Shown in pieces: positions 24,789 to 34,672 of a stretch of DNA of 64,000 bases. The stretch is from Halieaceae bacterium UBA6060. Lineage in GTDB: Bacteria; Pseudomonadota; Gammaproteobacteria; Pseudomonadales; Halieaceae. The position numbers and the translations under genes were made by a program. The stretch is from positions 235 to 64,234 of the forward strand of contig DIYG01000167.1 of NCBI GenBank assembly GCA_002428935.1, read 5' to 3'. Position 1 is the first letter of the stretch; every line of letters begins with the position of its first letter. Under the pieces are notes generated by a model that had not been told where the DNA came from, ran no database searches, and was given only the letters and a program-made list of their open reading frames with translations.

Positions 24789-25656
24789 GAATCAATCTCT
24801 GGATCCCAAGGCCGCCGAGTCTATCAAGGCCACAAGACACTGGCTTGCGCACCTGGCCCTGGAATTCACTGAACAGAACCATCGCACGGAACTCGCCCAT
24901 GCACGCCATCAGGGGCCGCTCCGTATTCAGCGTCTCTTCTACCCCGACGATGATGGTAAGGCCCATTGCTATCTGCTCCATCCTCCTGGCGGTGTCGTGC
25001 TGGGGGACGAACTGTCCATAGACGTGCACTTACGTGACGGCAAGGCTTTACTGACCACCCCTTCCGCGGGCCGCTTTTACGATGTCGCAACGTTTACGGA
25101 ACCACAGGTACAGCGCGTCAATCTGCGTGTCGACAAAGGCTTGTTGGAGTGGCTACCCCAAGAAACTATCCTGTTTTCTGGTGCAAACGCTCGTTTGCTG
25201 AACTTCATCGACCTCTCGGCCACGGCGAAGCTGGCCTTTTGGGATATCGTAGTCCTGGGCAAGCCAGCCTCGGGGGATCGCTTTGACACCGGTGCTCTGG
25301 AGCAGCGTTTGAGCATCCGTCGCGATGGCCGCCCGGCGCTAGAGGAGCGGGTTCAGCTGTGTGCCGGAGACGATCTCAGCCGGGCCTCTATAGGCCTGGC
25401 GAACGCCAGTACCCTCGGCATCGCCGTGTTCACCGGCGAGCTAAGGGATGAGGCCATGGAACAGTGGCTTGTATCGGTCAATAATCATGAGGGCGTGGGC
25501 GATTTCTCTCTCAGCCAACGGGGTGAATTTCTCATCGCCCGGTACCGCGGAGAGGATGCTCAGCGCTGTCGACTAGGCTTTACAGGCCTATGGCGCCGGC
25601 TGGGTGCCGAGCAGAATGGCTGGATGCCTGCTGAGCCGAGGATCTGGCACACATGA
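24787..25656 (+). CDS. ureD: Urease accessory protein UreD
   Basis: Part of the UreD-UreF-UreG complex that loads nickel into apo-urease. The 289-residue protein has the family pattern RTELAHARHQGPLRIQRLFY followed by HCYLLHPPGGVVLGDEL. The start ATG 24787 matches the N-terminus expected of UreD; the open frame reaching back to 24658 overlaps the DUF3187 gene in antisense and shows no family likeness. It is first in the urease cluster, 127 bases before ureA; that gap holds no obvious gene. Confidence 0.95.
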   Translation: MNQSLDPKAAESIKATRHWLAHLALEFTEQNHRTELAHARHQGPLRIQRLFYPDDDGKAHCYLLHPPGGVVLGDELSIDVHLRDGKALLTTPSAGRFYDVATFTEPQVQRVNLRVDKGLLEWLPQETILFSGANARLLNFIDLSATAKLAFWDIVVLGKPASGDRFDTGALEQRLSIRRDGRPALEERVQLCAGDDLSRASIGLANASTLGIAVFTGELRDEAMEQWLVSVNNHEGVGDFSLSQRGEFLIARYRGEDAQRCRLGFTGLWRRLGAEQNGWMPAEPRIWHT

Positions 25657-25783
25657 TGCTTGCCGCTACCGCTGGCTAGCACCTATTCTTGAGCCAGGTT
25701 AGTACCAGTCATCGATCCCGCGTCTGTCCCAGTCGCGGCCCATGAATAAGCCGTAGCTTCGCAATGTCAGGTAAGGAAAGGCC

Positions 25784-26098
25784 ATGGAATTGAGCCCCCG
25801 GGAAAAAGATAAGCTTTTGCTGTTTACCGCAGCCCTGCTAGCGGAGCGCCGGAAAGCACGGGGCGTAAAACTCAATTATCCCGAAGCTCAGGCATTGATC
25901 AGCGCAGCCATTCTCGAGGGTGCGCGCGATGGGCAGACTGTCGCCGAACTCATGAGCCTGGGGCGCACCGTTCTGACGCGCGACGACGTAATGGAGGGCG
26001 TCCCGGAAATGATCCATGAAGTACAGGTTGAGGCGACCTTCCCGGACGGCACGAAGCTGGTTACGGTCCACGATCCGATCGGTAGGGCCGGCGCATGA
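25784..26098 (+). CDS. ureA: Urease gamma subunit
   Basis: The small structural subunit of the three-part bacterial urease. The 104-residue protein starts MELSPREKDKLLLFTAALLA and includes LNYPEAQALISAAILEGARD, family hallmarks. An AAGGAAAGG precedes the ATG. Its end overlaps the ureB start as ATGA. Confidence 0.98.
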   Translation: MELSPREKDKLLLFTAALLAERRKARGVKLNYPEAQALISAAILEGARDGQTVAELMSLGRTVLTRDDVMEGVPEMIHEVQVEATFPDGTKLVTVHDPIGRAGA

Positions 26099-26400
26099 TT
26101 CCTGGAGAACTTGACGTTCGCGACGGCGAACTGGAACTGAATAGCGGCCGAGCTACGGTCACGGTACAGGTCGTTAACACCGGAGACCGCCCTATCCAGG
26201 TCGGATCGCACTACCATTTTGCCGAAGCGAATCCCGCCCTTTCCTTCGATCGCAGTGTCGCCAGGGGCTTTCGTCTTGATATCGCTGCGGGCACAGCCGT
26301 TCGCTTTGAACCCGGACAAGAGCGGGAGGTGCAACTCGTGGCACTCGCGGGAGCACGCCGGGTGTTTGGCTTTCGCGGCGAAGTGATGGGAGATCTCTGA
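26095..26400 (+). CDS. ureB: Urease beta subunit
   Basis: The second structural subunit, 101 residues, with the typical opening MIPGELDV and the conserved NTGDRPIQVGSHYHFAEANP and GFRLDIAAGTAVRFEPG. ATGA overlap with ureA and TGATG overlap with ureC indicate coupled translation in stoichiometric amounts. Confidence 0.98.
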   Translation: MIPGELDVRDGELELNSGRATVTVQVVNTGDRPIQVGSHYHFAEANPALSFDRSVARGFRLDIAAGTAVRFEPGQEREVQLVALAGARRVFGFRGEVMGDL

Positions 26401-28097
26401 TGCGCACCATCAGCCGCAAAGACTACGCAAGCATGTTTGGCCCCACCGTTGGGGACCGGGTGCGCCTCGCCGATTCGGAACTGTTCATCGAAGTCGAGCA
26501 GGACCACACGATCTACGGCGACGAAGTGAAATTCGGTGGTGGCAAGGTGATACGCGACGGAATGGGCCAGTCCCAGGTCAGCTGCGCCGAGTCCCCGGAC
26601 ACGGTGATCACCAACGCTCTGATCCTCGACTACTGGGGCGTTGTAAAAGCTGATGTTGCGCTGAAGGGCGGGCGTATCGCTGGTATCGGTAAAGCCGGTA
26701 ACCCCGATATCCAGGACGGTGTGACTATCAATATCGGTCCGGGCACGGAAGTCATTGCCGGCGAGGGTCAAATACTTACCGCCGGTGGTATCGATGCGCA
26801 CATTCACTTCATTTGCCCCCAGCAAATTGAAGAGGCCCTCATGAGCGGTATTACCACGATGATTGGCGGTGGCACCGGGCCAGCAACGGGTACCAATGCC
26901 ACCACCTGTACACCGGGGCCCTGGCATATCGCACGAATGCTCCAGAGCGCCGAGTCTTTCCCCATGAATCTCGGGTTCCTTGGGAAAGGCAACGCCAGTT
27001 TGCCCCTCGCCCTTGAGGAACAAATTCGCGCGGGCGCGCTGGGTCTCAAGCTTCACGAAGACTGGGGCACGACTCCCGCTGCTATCGACAACTGCCTGAC
27101 GGTCGCCGATCGCTTTGATGTGCAAGTCGCTATCCATACAGACACGCTCAACGAGTCGGGCTTTGTCGAGGACACCATCGCGGCGTTCAAAGGGCGCACG
27201 ATTCACACCTACCACACGGAAGGCGCCGGAGGCGGCCATGCTCCGGACATCATCAAGGCCTGTGGTTTGCCCAACGTCCTGCCCTCTTCCACCAATCCCA
27301 CGCGGCCCTACACCATCAATACCATCGACGAGCATTTGGATATGCTCATGGTCTGTCATCACCTGGATCCGGCTATCCCCGAGGACGTGGCTTTTGCTGA
27401 TTCGCGGATTCGCAAGGAGACCATCGCCGCTGAAGACATCCTTCATGACCTAGGCGCTTTCTCAATTATTTCTTCCGACTCCCAGGCCATGGGAAGGGTC
27501 GGCGAAGTGATCTGCCGAACCTGGCAGACGGCGAGCAAGATGAAGTCCCAACGAGGACAGCTTGGTGATGGTCCCGCCGACAATTTCCGCGCGCGGCGCT
27601 ATATCGCCAAGTACACCATCAATCCTGCCTTGACCCATGGTATCGCCGACGAGGTGGGGTCTGTGGAAGTTGGCAAGCTGGCCGATCTTTGTCTCTGGAA
27701 ACCCGCGTTCTTCGGTGTAAAACCGAGCCTCATTATTAAAGGTGGGGCTATTGCCGCCGCGCCCATGGGGGATCCCAACGCCTCTATACCAACGCCCCAG
27801 CCCGTTCATTATCGGCACATGTTCGGCGCCTACGGCAAGGCATCGCGAGCCACTAGCGTGAGTTTTGTCAGTGCCGCATCTCTGGATAACCAGCTTGGTG
27901 AGGACTTGGGTCTAGAGCGGCGTCTAGTAGCGGTAAAGGGCTGTCGCAGCGTCACGAAAGCTGACATGCGACTCAACGATTACCAGCCTCATATGGAGGT
28001 AAACCCTCAGACCTATGAAGTGCGAGCGGATGGTGAGCTCTTGACCTGCGAACCGGCGACGGTGCTACCCATGGCCCAGCGCTACTTCTTGTTCTAG
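26400..28097 (+). CDS. ureC: Urease alpha (catalytic) subunit
   Basis: Splits urea into ammonia and carbamate at a two-nickel centre. At 565 residues its numbering coincides with the Klebsiella enzyme: nickel ligands His134 and His136 (DAHIHF), carbamylated Lys217 (GLKLHEDWG), His246 (VAIHTD), His272 (TYHTEGAGGGH) and Asp360; Cys319 and His320 of the mobile flap are in MVCHHLDP. All catalytic residues are intact. Urea would come from the allantoicase and AllA steps encoded downstream. A 411-residue open frame on the opposite strand is a shadow. Confidence 0.99.
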   Translation: MRTISRKDYASMFGPTVGDRVRLADSELFIEVEQDHTIYGDEVKFGGGKVIRDGMGQSQVSCAESPDTVITNALILDYWGVVKADVALKGGRIAGIGKAGNPDIQDGVTINIGPGTEVIAGEGQILTAGGIDAHIHFICPQQIEEALMSGITTMIGGGTGPATGTNATTCTPGPWHIARMLQSAESFPMNLGFLGKGNASLPLALEEQIRAGALGLKLHEDWGTTPAAIDNCLTVADRFDVQVAIHTDTLNESGFVEDTIAAFKGRTIHTYHTEGAGGGHAPDIIKACGLPNVLPSSTNPTRPYTINTIDEHLDMLMVCHHLDPAIPEDVAFADSRIRKETIAAEDILHDLGAFSIISSDSQAMGRVGEVICRTWQTASKMKSQRGQLGDGPADNFRARRYIAKYTINPALTHGIADEVGSVEVGKLADLCLWKPAFFGVKPSLIIKGGAIAAAPMGDPNASIPTPQPVHYRHMFGAYGKASRATSVSFVSAASLDNQLGEDLGLERRLVAVKGCRSVTKADMRLNDYQPHMEVNPQTYEVRADGELLTCEPATVLPMAQRYFLF

Positions 28098-28106
28098 GAC
28101 ACCGTC

Positions 28107-28616
28107 ATGGATGAACTGATGCTTGAAGCCTACCAACACGCCTCCGCGTTTGACGGCACCTGGCAGGATGAGGTCCATCTGGTCTTCTCCGAACGGGAGC
28201 GTTCTCGCTACCGAACAACTACCGCAAATGGACAGGAGATCGGATGGTTCCTGCCGAGAGGGGTTGTGCTTTGCGAGGGCGATGCCCTGGTTTGTGACAA
28301 CCAGGAGATTGTTCTCATTCGCGCGGCGACGGAAACCCTAACGGAGGCCAGCAGCGATGACCCTCACCTGTTGCTGCGCGCGGCCTACCACCTGGGTAAT
28401 CGCCACGTGAGTTTGCAAATCCTTCCTGGAGCCCTGCGCTTCCCCAAAGATCATGTGCTTGAGGAGATGCTCGAGGGTTTGGGTCTCACCGTACGCAGTA
28501 TCGATGATGCTTTCACGCCTGAATCCGGTGCCTACGCGAGCCACAGTCATGCCCACGAAGATCCGTCGGCGATGACGCACGCGCATCCCCAAGACGCTGA
28601 TCAAGCGAGCGGATGA
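28107..28616 (+). CDS. ureE: Urease accessory protein UreE (nickel chaperone)
   Basis: Delivers nickel to the UreDFG complex. The 169-residue protein has the N-terminal peptide-binding part (LVFSEREERSRY-like region near residue 30), the central HLLLRAAYHLGNRHVSLQI metal-binding core, and a His-rich tail (SHSHAHEDPSAMTHAHPQD) that stores nickel. It starts 9 bases after ureC and is read before ureF. Confidence 0.97.
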   Translation: MDELMLEAYQHASAFDGTWQDEVHLVFSERERSRYRTTTANGQEIGWFLPRGVVLCEGDALVCDNQEIVLIRAATETLTEASSDDPHLLLRAAYHLGNRHVSLQILPGALRFPKDHVLEEMLEGLGLTVRSIDDAFTPESGAYASHSHAHEDPSAMTHAHPQDADQASG

Positions 28617-28634
28617 GGTTAGTTCTGCAGTCCC

Positions 28635-29294
28635 ATGGCTGATCCACGCTTACATCTTCTCCACCTGGCGAGCCCGGCCCTGCCCGTGGGCGCTTACGCC
28701 TATTCCCAGGGGCTGGAGTACGCCATCGAAGCCGGTTGGCTGGAGGGTGATGCGTTGCAGACTTGGCTTGAGGACGGTCTACGTTTCGGTCTCGGCAAAC
28801 TCGATCTACCGGTGCTACGCCACGCCTGGCAGGCGATTACCGACAAACAGCTTGAGCAGTTGGACCTTTGCAATGATCTTCTCCTCGCCAACCGGGAGAC
28901 CCGGGAATTGCTCCTGGAGGATCAACAGATAGGAGGTGCCCTTTGGCGTCTGCTACGCAATCTCGAGGGTGAGCCCCTGCCCTCGATCCACCAAATGCCG
29001 GGTTACGCCACCGCTTATGCCGTTGCCGCGGCCCGATGGCAGGTTTCCGTGGAGGATGCTTGTCGCGGTTACGCCTATAGTTGGCTGGAAAACCAGGTCA
29101 CCGCTGCCACAAAGCTGGTTCCCCTGGGACAGAGTCACGCTCAGGCCCTGCTGCTTGAGCTTCTGCCGGCGGTCAGCGAGGCCTGCGACGACTCGCAGGG
29201 AATTGCGCTCGATGCTATTGGTCTAAGCCTTCCGGGCCTGGCCATGGCGTCTTCGCGCCATGAACGTCAGCACACCCGCTTGTTTCGCTCCTAG
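28635..29294 (+). CDS. ureF: Urease accessory protein UreF
   Basis: All-helical, 219-residue partner of UreD and UreG in urease maturation. Conserved features are LASPALPVGAYAYSQGLEYA at the N-terminus, GYATAYAVAA, and the ASSRHERQHTRLFRS C-terminus. It lies 18 bases after ureE and 54 bases before ureG. Confidence 0.97.
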   Translation: MADPRLHLLHLASPALPVGAYAYSQGLEYAIEAGWLEGDALQTWLEDGLRFGLGKLDLPVLRHAWQAITDKQLEQLDLCNDLLLANRETRELLLEDQQIGGALWRLLRNLEGEPLPSIHQMPGYATAYAVAAARWQVSVEDACRGYAYSWLENQVTAATKLVPLGQSHAQALLLELLPAVSEACDDSQGIALDAIGLSLPGLAMASSRHERQHTRLFRS

Positions 29295-29348
29295 GAGAGA
29301 CCTGGTGGCAAACATCCGACGCATTACTATTCAAGGAGCAACGGCTGT

Positions 29349-29969
29349 ATGAGTAAACCGGCATTAAGAGTCGGCATTGGAGGCCCCGTGGGCTCGGGGA
29401 AAACCGCCCTGGTGCGGCTGCTGTGTAAGCAACTCAGGGACCACTACAGCATTGGTGTGATTACCAACGACATCTATACGCGCGAGGACGCCGAGTTTCT
29501 TCTCCGCCACGAGGCCCTGGATGGGGAGCGCATTCTGGGCGTGGAAACCGGGGGTTGTCCCCATACGGCGATTCGCGAGGATGCCTCCATGAATCTTGCC
29601 GCCGTTGACGAGCTCCAGGCGCGTTTCACGGATCTGGATTTGCTCCTGATCGAAAGCGGTGGCGATAACCTCGCGGCTACGTTTAGCCCCGAGCTTTCGG
29701 ACCTGACTCTGTATGTCATCGATGTGTCGGCCGGGGACAAAATCCCCCGTAAGGGCGGACCGGGGATCACCAAGTCCGATTTACTCATCATTAACAAGAT
29801 CGACCTCGCGCCTCTCGTCGGTGCGGACCTTGCCGTTATGGATCGAGACGCGCGGAAAATGCGGGGGGAACGCCCCTTCCAATTCACAAACCTCAAGGAC
29901 GAAACGGGATTGGACGAGGTCATTTCCTTCATTGAACACAAGGGCATGCTTAAGGGGTCTCAGTCCTGA
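29349..29969 (+). CDS. ureG: Urease accessory GTPase UreG
   Basis: SIMIBI-class GTPase that powers nickel insertion. The 206-residue protein has the P-loop GGPVGSGKTA (residues 11-20), the nickel-binding Cys70-Pro71-His72 motif in ETGGCPHTAIRED, ESGGDNLAATFSP, and the NKIDLAPLVGAD guanine-recognition motif. A GGAG precedes the ATG. Its TGA overlaps the xdhA start as TGATG, physically joining the urease genes to the purine-degradation genes. Confidence 0.98.
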   Translation: MSKPALRVGIGGPVGSGKTALVRLLCKQLRDHYSIGVITNDIYTREDAEFLLRHEALDGERILGVETGGCPHTAIREDASMNLAAVDELQARFTDLDLLLIESGGDNLAATFSPELSDLTLYVIDVSAGDKIPRKGGPGITKSDLLIINKIDLAPLVGADLAVMDRDARKMRGERPFQFTNLKDETGLDEVISFIEHKGMLKGSQS

Positions 29970-31435
29970 TGATTCGATTTCGTCACCAGGATCGCGAGGT
30001 TCAGCTCACGGAGCTGCGCGCAGATATGACTGTCCTCGAATACCTCCGGGAGGAACGTGGACTCACCGGCACCAAGGAAGGCTGCGCCTCCGGGGACTGC
30101 GGGGCCTGCACGGTGGTCACCGTAGCACCGGAGGAAGAGGGTTTACGCTACGAGCCGGTGAACGCCTGCATCGCTACGCTGGGCAGTCTCCACGGAAAAC
30201 AACTGATCACCGTCGATGAACTGCAGGACGGCGAGACATGGCATCCGGTGCAACGCGCCATGATTGAGTGCCACGGCTCTCAATGCGGTTTTTGCACGCC
30301 GGGCTTTGTTATGTCCCTGTTCGCCCTCTACCACGACAATCCAGGCGCAAACCGTGAGGAAATTCTTGAAGCCCTCGGAGGTAATCTGTGTCGCTGCACG
30401 GGTTACCGACCGATAATTTACGCGGCGGAGGTGGCTCTAAAAGAAGGCACGGACGATCAGTTCTCTCGACGTAGGCAAGCCACCCACGATGAATTAACTG
30501 CCCTCGGAGATATGGAGCGCGAAGTCCTTGCTCTGGATGACCGCCAATCCCAGTACCTAAGACCGGATACGATCGAGGAGTTAACCGAGCTACTGCACAG
30601 GAATCCTGCCGCTCGAATCGTTGCAGGCGGAACGGATCTGCTCCTGGAAGCCACTCAGGCCCTGAAAAATCTCGACACACTCATTGATATCACCGCGGTT
30701 CCGGCCCTACACGATATCGTCATCGATGCTCGGGGAATCTACCTCGGCGCAGCTGTAAGTCACCGACAGGCAAAACCCGCAATACTGGCCGAGTACCCAG
30801 AATTGGAGGAGCTTATCGAGCGCTTCGGCTCTCTGCAGATTCGTTCCAAGGGCACGGTCGTGGGCAATATCGCCAACGCCTCCCCGATCGGCGACTGGCC
30901 TCCGGTTTTCCTGGCCCTCGACGCCACCCTGGTATTGCATTCCTACCGCGGCTCCCGAGAGCTTCCACTGAAAGAGTTTTTCCTGGCCTATCGAAAAACG
31001 GCCCTTGCCGAGGGCGAGTTTATCCAGGGTGTGCGAATTCCCGTGCGCTCCTCGCAGCTTTTTTTTCGCGCCTACAAGATCAGCAAGCGCTTCGAAGACG
31101 ATATTTCCTCGGTGTGCGCCGTAATGGCGCTTTCCATGAACGGAGACGTGGTCACTCAAGCTCGCGTGGCGTTTGGCGGCATGGCGGCCGTACCCGCCCG
31201 GGCGACGGGCTGCGAAGAAGCCCTTGCGGGGATCAATCTTCGCGACGACGCCCTCGATACGGTTAGGAACGCCCTGGACGAAGACTTTGCGCCCATTGAC
31301 GATGCGCGAGCAAGTGCGACCTATCGCAGTCTCGTAGCCCGACAACTGCTCCAGCGGCTCCAGGCGGAGCACCGGGGCGGCATCGCCACCCGCGCTCATG
31401 CCCATGATCTGGCCTATGAGGTGGGCCATGGATAA
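29969..31435 (+). CDS. xdhA: Xanthine dehydrogenase small (FeS/FAD) subunit
   Basis: Electron-transfer subunit of the two-subunit bacterial xanthine dehydrogenase. The 488-residue protein holds a plant-type [2Fe-2S] domain (Cys39, Cys44, Cys47, Cys67), a second [2Fe-2S] domain (Cys106, Cys109, Cys141, Cys143 in NLCRCTGYRP), then the FAD domain (IVAGGTDLLLEAT, and QIRSKGTVVGNIANASPIGD) and the CO-dehydrogenase-flavoprotein-like C-terminus. It is coupled to ureG at its 5' end and overlapped at its 3' end by xdhB. Confidence 0.97.
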   Translation: MIRFRHQDREVQLTELRADMTVLEYLREERGLTGTKEGCASGDCGACTVVTVAPEEEGLRYEPVNACIATLGSLHGKQLITVDELQDGETWHPVQRAMIECHGSQCGFCTPGFVMSLFALYHDNPGANREEILEALGGNLCRCTGYRPIIYAAEVALKEGTDDQFSRRRQATHDELTALGDMEREVLALDDRQSQYLRPDTIEELTELLHRNPAARIVAGGTDLLLEATQALKNLDTLIDITAVPALHDIVIDARGIYLGAAVSHRQAKPAILAEYPELEELIERFGSLQIRSKGTVVGNIANASPIGDWPPVFLALDATLVLHSYRGSRELPLKEFFLAYRKTALAEGEFIQGVRIPVRSSQLFFRAYKISKRFEDDISSVCAVMALSMNGDVVTQARVAFGGMAAVPARATGCEEALAGINLRDDALDTVRNALDEDFAPIDDARASATYRSLVARQLLQRLQAEHRGGIATRAHAHDLAYEVGHG

Positions 31436-33785
31436 AGACATGCCAGAACAGCTAGAACCATCATCGACGGGACTGAGCGGCAGCGCAGGTCAGGGAATTG
31501 CCCACGAAAGTGCCGCGCGCCATGTCAGCGGGTCTGCCGTTTATGTGGATGACATTCCTGCCCCAAGCGGCACTCTGCACGCCTACGTGGGTTTGTCGAG
31601 CATTACCCGGGGGCGCATTAGTCAGCTGTCCTTAAACGCCGTGCGCCGGGCTCCCGGTGTGATCGATGTCATCACCCGAGACGAGGTGCCGGGTCATATC
31701 GATATTGGACCGGTCTTCCCCGGCGACCCTCTGCTCTTGGGGGTCGGTGATGAAGTGGAGTTTCATGGGCAGGTCATCTTTGCGGTTGCGGCCGAGAGTT
31801 ATCGCGCAGCGCGCCAGGCCGCGAAGCTGGCCGAAATCGAGTACGAGCCCCTGACGCCCTGCCTGAGTATTGAAGATGGTCTGGATCAAGGTTTGTTTGT
31901 GCGCCCCCTTCACGAGCAACAGCGGGGAGACGTGACGACCGCTTTGGCCGAGGCGGAACACCGCCTTCAGGGCGAGCTGCGAATTGGCGGCCAGGAGCAA
32001 ATGTATCTCGAAGGCCAGGTATCTCTGTGCGTGCCCGAAGACGATGGCGGCATGCTGGTGTACTCGTCCACGCAGAACCCCACGGAAGGACAAAAGCTTG
32101 TCGCCGAGGTCCTGGGTATCGACATGCATCGAGTTACCGTGGATACCCGGCGCATGGGTGGCGCTTTCGGTGGTAAAGAAACCCATGCCAATCAGTGGGC
32201 CTGTCTTGCCGCCATCCTTGCTCAACGCACGGGCCGAGCCGTGAAGCTGCGCCTGGCACGGGGCGAGGACATGCAGGCAACGGGTAAGCGTCATCATTTT
32301 CTTAGCCGCTACGACGTCGCTTTTAGCGCCGATGGAACGCTCCAGGGGCTGGACCTTATGTTGGCCGGCGGATGTGGTATGTCACCGGATTTGTCCGATG
32401 CGATCGTCGACCGGGCCATGTTTCACAGCGACAACGCTTACTTCATACCCCACGTTCATGTCGAAGGTCACCGGGTCAAAACCCACACCGTGTCCAACAC
32501 GGCTTTTCGCGGATTTGGCGGTCCCCAGGGCATGGTGGCTATCGAAGATGTAATGGATGGCATCGCTCGTGCAACCGGTCAGGATCCGCTCGATGTACGA
32601 AAGCGCAATCTGTACACCAGCGAAGGACAGCGCAATGTCACCCACTACGGTCAAACGGTGGAGCAAGAGCTGTTGCCCCGAATCATGGAACGCCTGGAGG
32701 AGACTTGCGCCTACCGCGAGCGCCGACAGGCCATTACCGGGTTCAACCGGGAGAACGCCATTCTCCGTCGGGGTCTTGCTCTGACACCGGTGAAGTTCGG
32801 TATTTCCTTCACGGTCCAGCATTTGAATCAGGCCGGTGCCCTCCTCCACGTCTACACGGACGGCAGTGTGCAGCTGAATCACGGGGGCACAGAAATGGGC
32901 CAGGGTTTGTATACGAAGGTGGCCCAGGTGGTCGCCAGTGAGCTGCAGATCGATATAGCGCAGATTCGCTGTACGGCGACCCGAACCGACAAGGTGCCAA
33001 ATACGTCTCCCACGGCGGCGTCTTCGGGAAGTGATATCAATGGCATGGCCGCCCTGGCGGCAGCGAGAACGATTAAGGAACGGCTACAGAAATTTGCCGC
33101 AGAACACTTCGGGGTGACCGAAGAAGCGATACGTTTCCACGCCGGGAAAGTGTCCGTGGGGGAGAAGGACTTCAGCTTCGCCGAATTCGTTAATCTGGCC
33201 TACCTCCATCGGGTTCAACTCTCGGCTACCGGTTTCTACCGAACGCCAAAAATCCATTACGACCGTTCTACCGGCACCGGTCGCCCGTTTTTCTATTTCG
33301 CTAACGGAGCCGCCTGCTCGGAGGTTGTGGTGGACACGCTGACCGGGGAATATCGCGTAGAGCGCGTCGACATCTGCCACGATGTGGGACGCTCACTCAA
33401 TCCGGCCATCGACCTGGGGCAGATCGAAGGCGGCTTCATCCAGGGCATGGGCTGGCTTACGAGTGAGGAACTTGCCTGGAATGGTGAGGGGCGACTCACC
33501 ACCGTGGGGCCCGCAACCTATAAGATTCCCGCCATCGGCGACACGCCGCCGGTCTTCAACGTGGAACTCCTCCCAGACAGCCCCAATGCCGAAGCGACTA
33601 TCTTTCGCTCAAAGGCCGTGGGTGAGCCACCGTTGATGCTCGCCATCTCCGTTTGGTCTGCCCTGCGCGACGCGGTGGCAAGCCTCGCGGATTACCAGGT
33701 CCATCCACCCCTCGACACGCCCGCCACACCGGAGCGGGTACTCCTGGCCTGCGAGCACCTCCGCCAGGGACTGAGCACTTCATGA
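31428..33785 (+). CDS. xdhB: Xanthine dehydrogenase large (molybdopterin) subunit
   Basis: Catalytic subunit oxidising hypoxanthine and xanthine to urate. The 785-residue protein starts at ATG 31428, with GAGGTGG before it, overlapping xdhA by 8 bases; an in-frame ATG 12 bases later is also possible. Molybdenum-domain motifs are MGGAFGGKETHANQ, AFRGFGGPQGMVAIED, GTEMGQGLYTKVAQ, and the catalytic glutamate in SKAVGEPPLMLA near the C-terminus. ATGA overlap with xdhC. Confidence 0.97.
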   Translation: MDKDMPEQLEPSSTGLSGSAGQGIAHESAARHVSGSAVYVDDIPAPSGTLHAYVGLSSITRGRISQLSLNAVRRAPGVIDVITRDEVPGHIDIGPVFPGDPLLLGVGDEVEFHGQVIFAVAAESYRAARQAAKLAEIEYEPLTPCLSIEDGLDQGLFVRPLHEQQRGDVTTALAEAEHRLQGELRIGGQEQMYLEGQVSLCVPEDDGGMLVYSSTQNPTEGQKLVAEVLGIDMHRVTVDTRRMGGAFGGKETHANQWACLAAILAQRTGRAVKLRLARGEDMQATGKRHHFLSRYDVAFSADGTLQGLDLMLAGGCGMSPDLSDAIVDRAMFHSDNAYFIPHVHVEGHRVKTHTVSNTAFRGFGGPQGMVAIEDVMDGIARATGQDPLDVRKRNLYTSEGQRNVTHYGQTVEQELLPRIMERLEETCAYRERRQAITGFNRENAILRRGLALTPVKFGISFTVQHLNQAGALLHVYTDGSVQLNHGGTEMGQGLYTKVAQVVASELQIDIAQIRCTATRTDKVPNTSPTAASSGSDINGMAALAAARTIKERLQKFAAEHFGVTEEAIRFHAGKVSVGEKDFSFAEFVNLAYLHRVQLSATGFYRTPKIHYDRSTGTGRPFFYFANGAACSEVVVDTLTGEYRVERVDICHDVGRSLNPAIDLGQIEGGFIQGMGWLTSEELAWNGEGRLTTVGPATYKIPAIGDTPPVFNVELLPDSPNAEATIFRSKAVGEPPLMLAISVWSALRDAVASLADYQVHPPLDTPATPERVLLACEHLRQGLSTS

Positions 33786-34672
33786 TTGCCGACAGGCGTC
33801 ACTGGTCGGAGCTCCTGCGGGACTGTGAAACCCGGGGAGAACCCTACGTCATCGTTACGGTTCTGGCGGCCCGGGGATCAACACCTCGCAACTCTGGGAC
33901 AAAAATGCTCGTGGAAGCCGCGGGTTTTGCCGGCACTATCGGCGGCGGTGAACTTGAGCATCGAGCTCTGTCGCGGGCCCAGGCGATGCTGCAAAAAGGT
34001 CTTGCAGACCAATGGACAGAAAACTTCCCCCTCGGTGAAAAACTGGGCCAATGCTGCGGTGGCGCCACCACGTTGTTGTTCGAGTGCTTCATACCAGAGA
34101 GCATCGCCGTGTATTTGTTCGGCGCAGGGCATGTGGGCCGCGCTTTGGCTCCCCTTTTGAGCACGCTACCGATTCGTCTGACCTGGGTGGATAGTCGAGC
34201 TCACGAGTTTCCCGACCCTGTGCCCGGGGGTGTACACATTGTTTGTGACGACGACCCTGTGGGAGTTGTGCGACAGGCCGATACGGGAAGTTACTTCCTT
34301 ATTATGACGCACCAACATCCCCTGGATTTCGCTCTCGCCCAGGCGGCCCTGGAACGAGAAGATGCGGCTTACGTCGGCGTCATTGGTTCCGCAAGCAAAT
34401 CCCGGCGCTTCCGTTTACGGCTGGCCCACCGGGGGATGGCGACTACCCTCATCGACAAACTACGCTGCCCCGTGGGTCACAGCGACGTACCGGGTAAACG
34501 CCCGGCAGAAATTGCCGTGGCCGTAGCCGCAGAGCTTATAGGGCTTTATCATGCGCAGCGCGCGGCCAGCGACACCCCCCAAGGCCCCGCCTGGAAGACC
34601 CTGCGACAGCAGTTGCAGGAGTCCGGCGCGAACATCACTGACACTCAACAACTAAAGCTAGATACCCCATGA
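33782..34672 (+). CDS. xdhC: Xanthine dehydrogenase maturation factor XdhC
   Basis: Binds molybdenum cofactor, supports its sulfuration and inserts it into XdhB. The 296-residue protein shows the XdhC features: ARGSTPRNSGTKMLV, TIGGGELEHRALSRA, LGQCCGGATTLLFE (the conserved cysteine pair), and the Rossmann region YLFGAGHVGRALAPLL. The start is ATG 33782, overlapping the xdhB stop; it in turn overlaps the allantoicase gene by 4 bases (ATGA). Confidence 0.95.
   Translation: MIADRRHWSELLRDCETRGEPYVIVTVLAARGSTPRNSGTKMLVEAAGFAGTIGGGELEHRALSRAQAMLQKGLADQWTENFPLGEKLGQCCGGATTLLFECFIPESIAVYLFGAGHVGRALAPLLSTLPIRLTWVDSRAHEFPDPVPGGVHIVCDDDPVGVVRQADTGSYFLIMTHQHPLDFALAQAALEREDAAYVGVIGSASKSRRFRLRLAHRGMATTLIDKLRCPVGHSDVPGKRPAEIAVAVAAELIGLYHAQRAASDTPQGPAWKTLRQQLQESGANITDTQQLKLDTP

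Noticed and set aside
26211..27446. 411-residue open frame antisense to ureB/ureC
   Set aside because: It lies over fully conserved urease codons, has no recognisable domain, and its composition is that expected of an antisense frame in GC-rich DNA.
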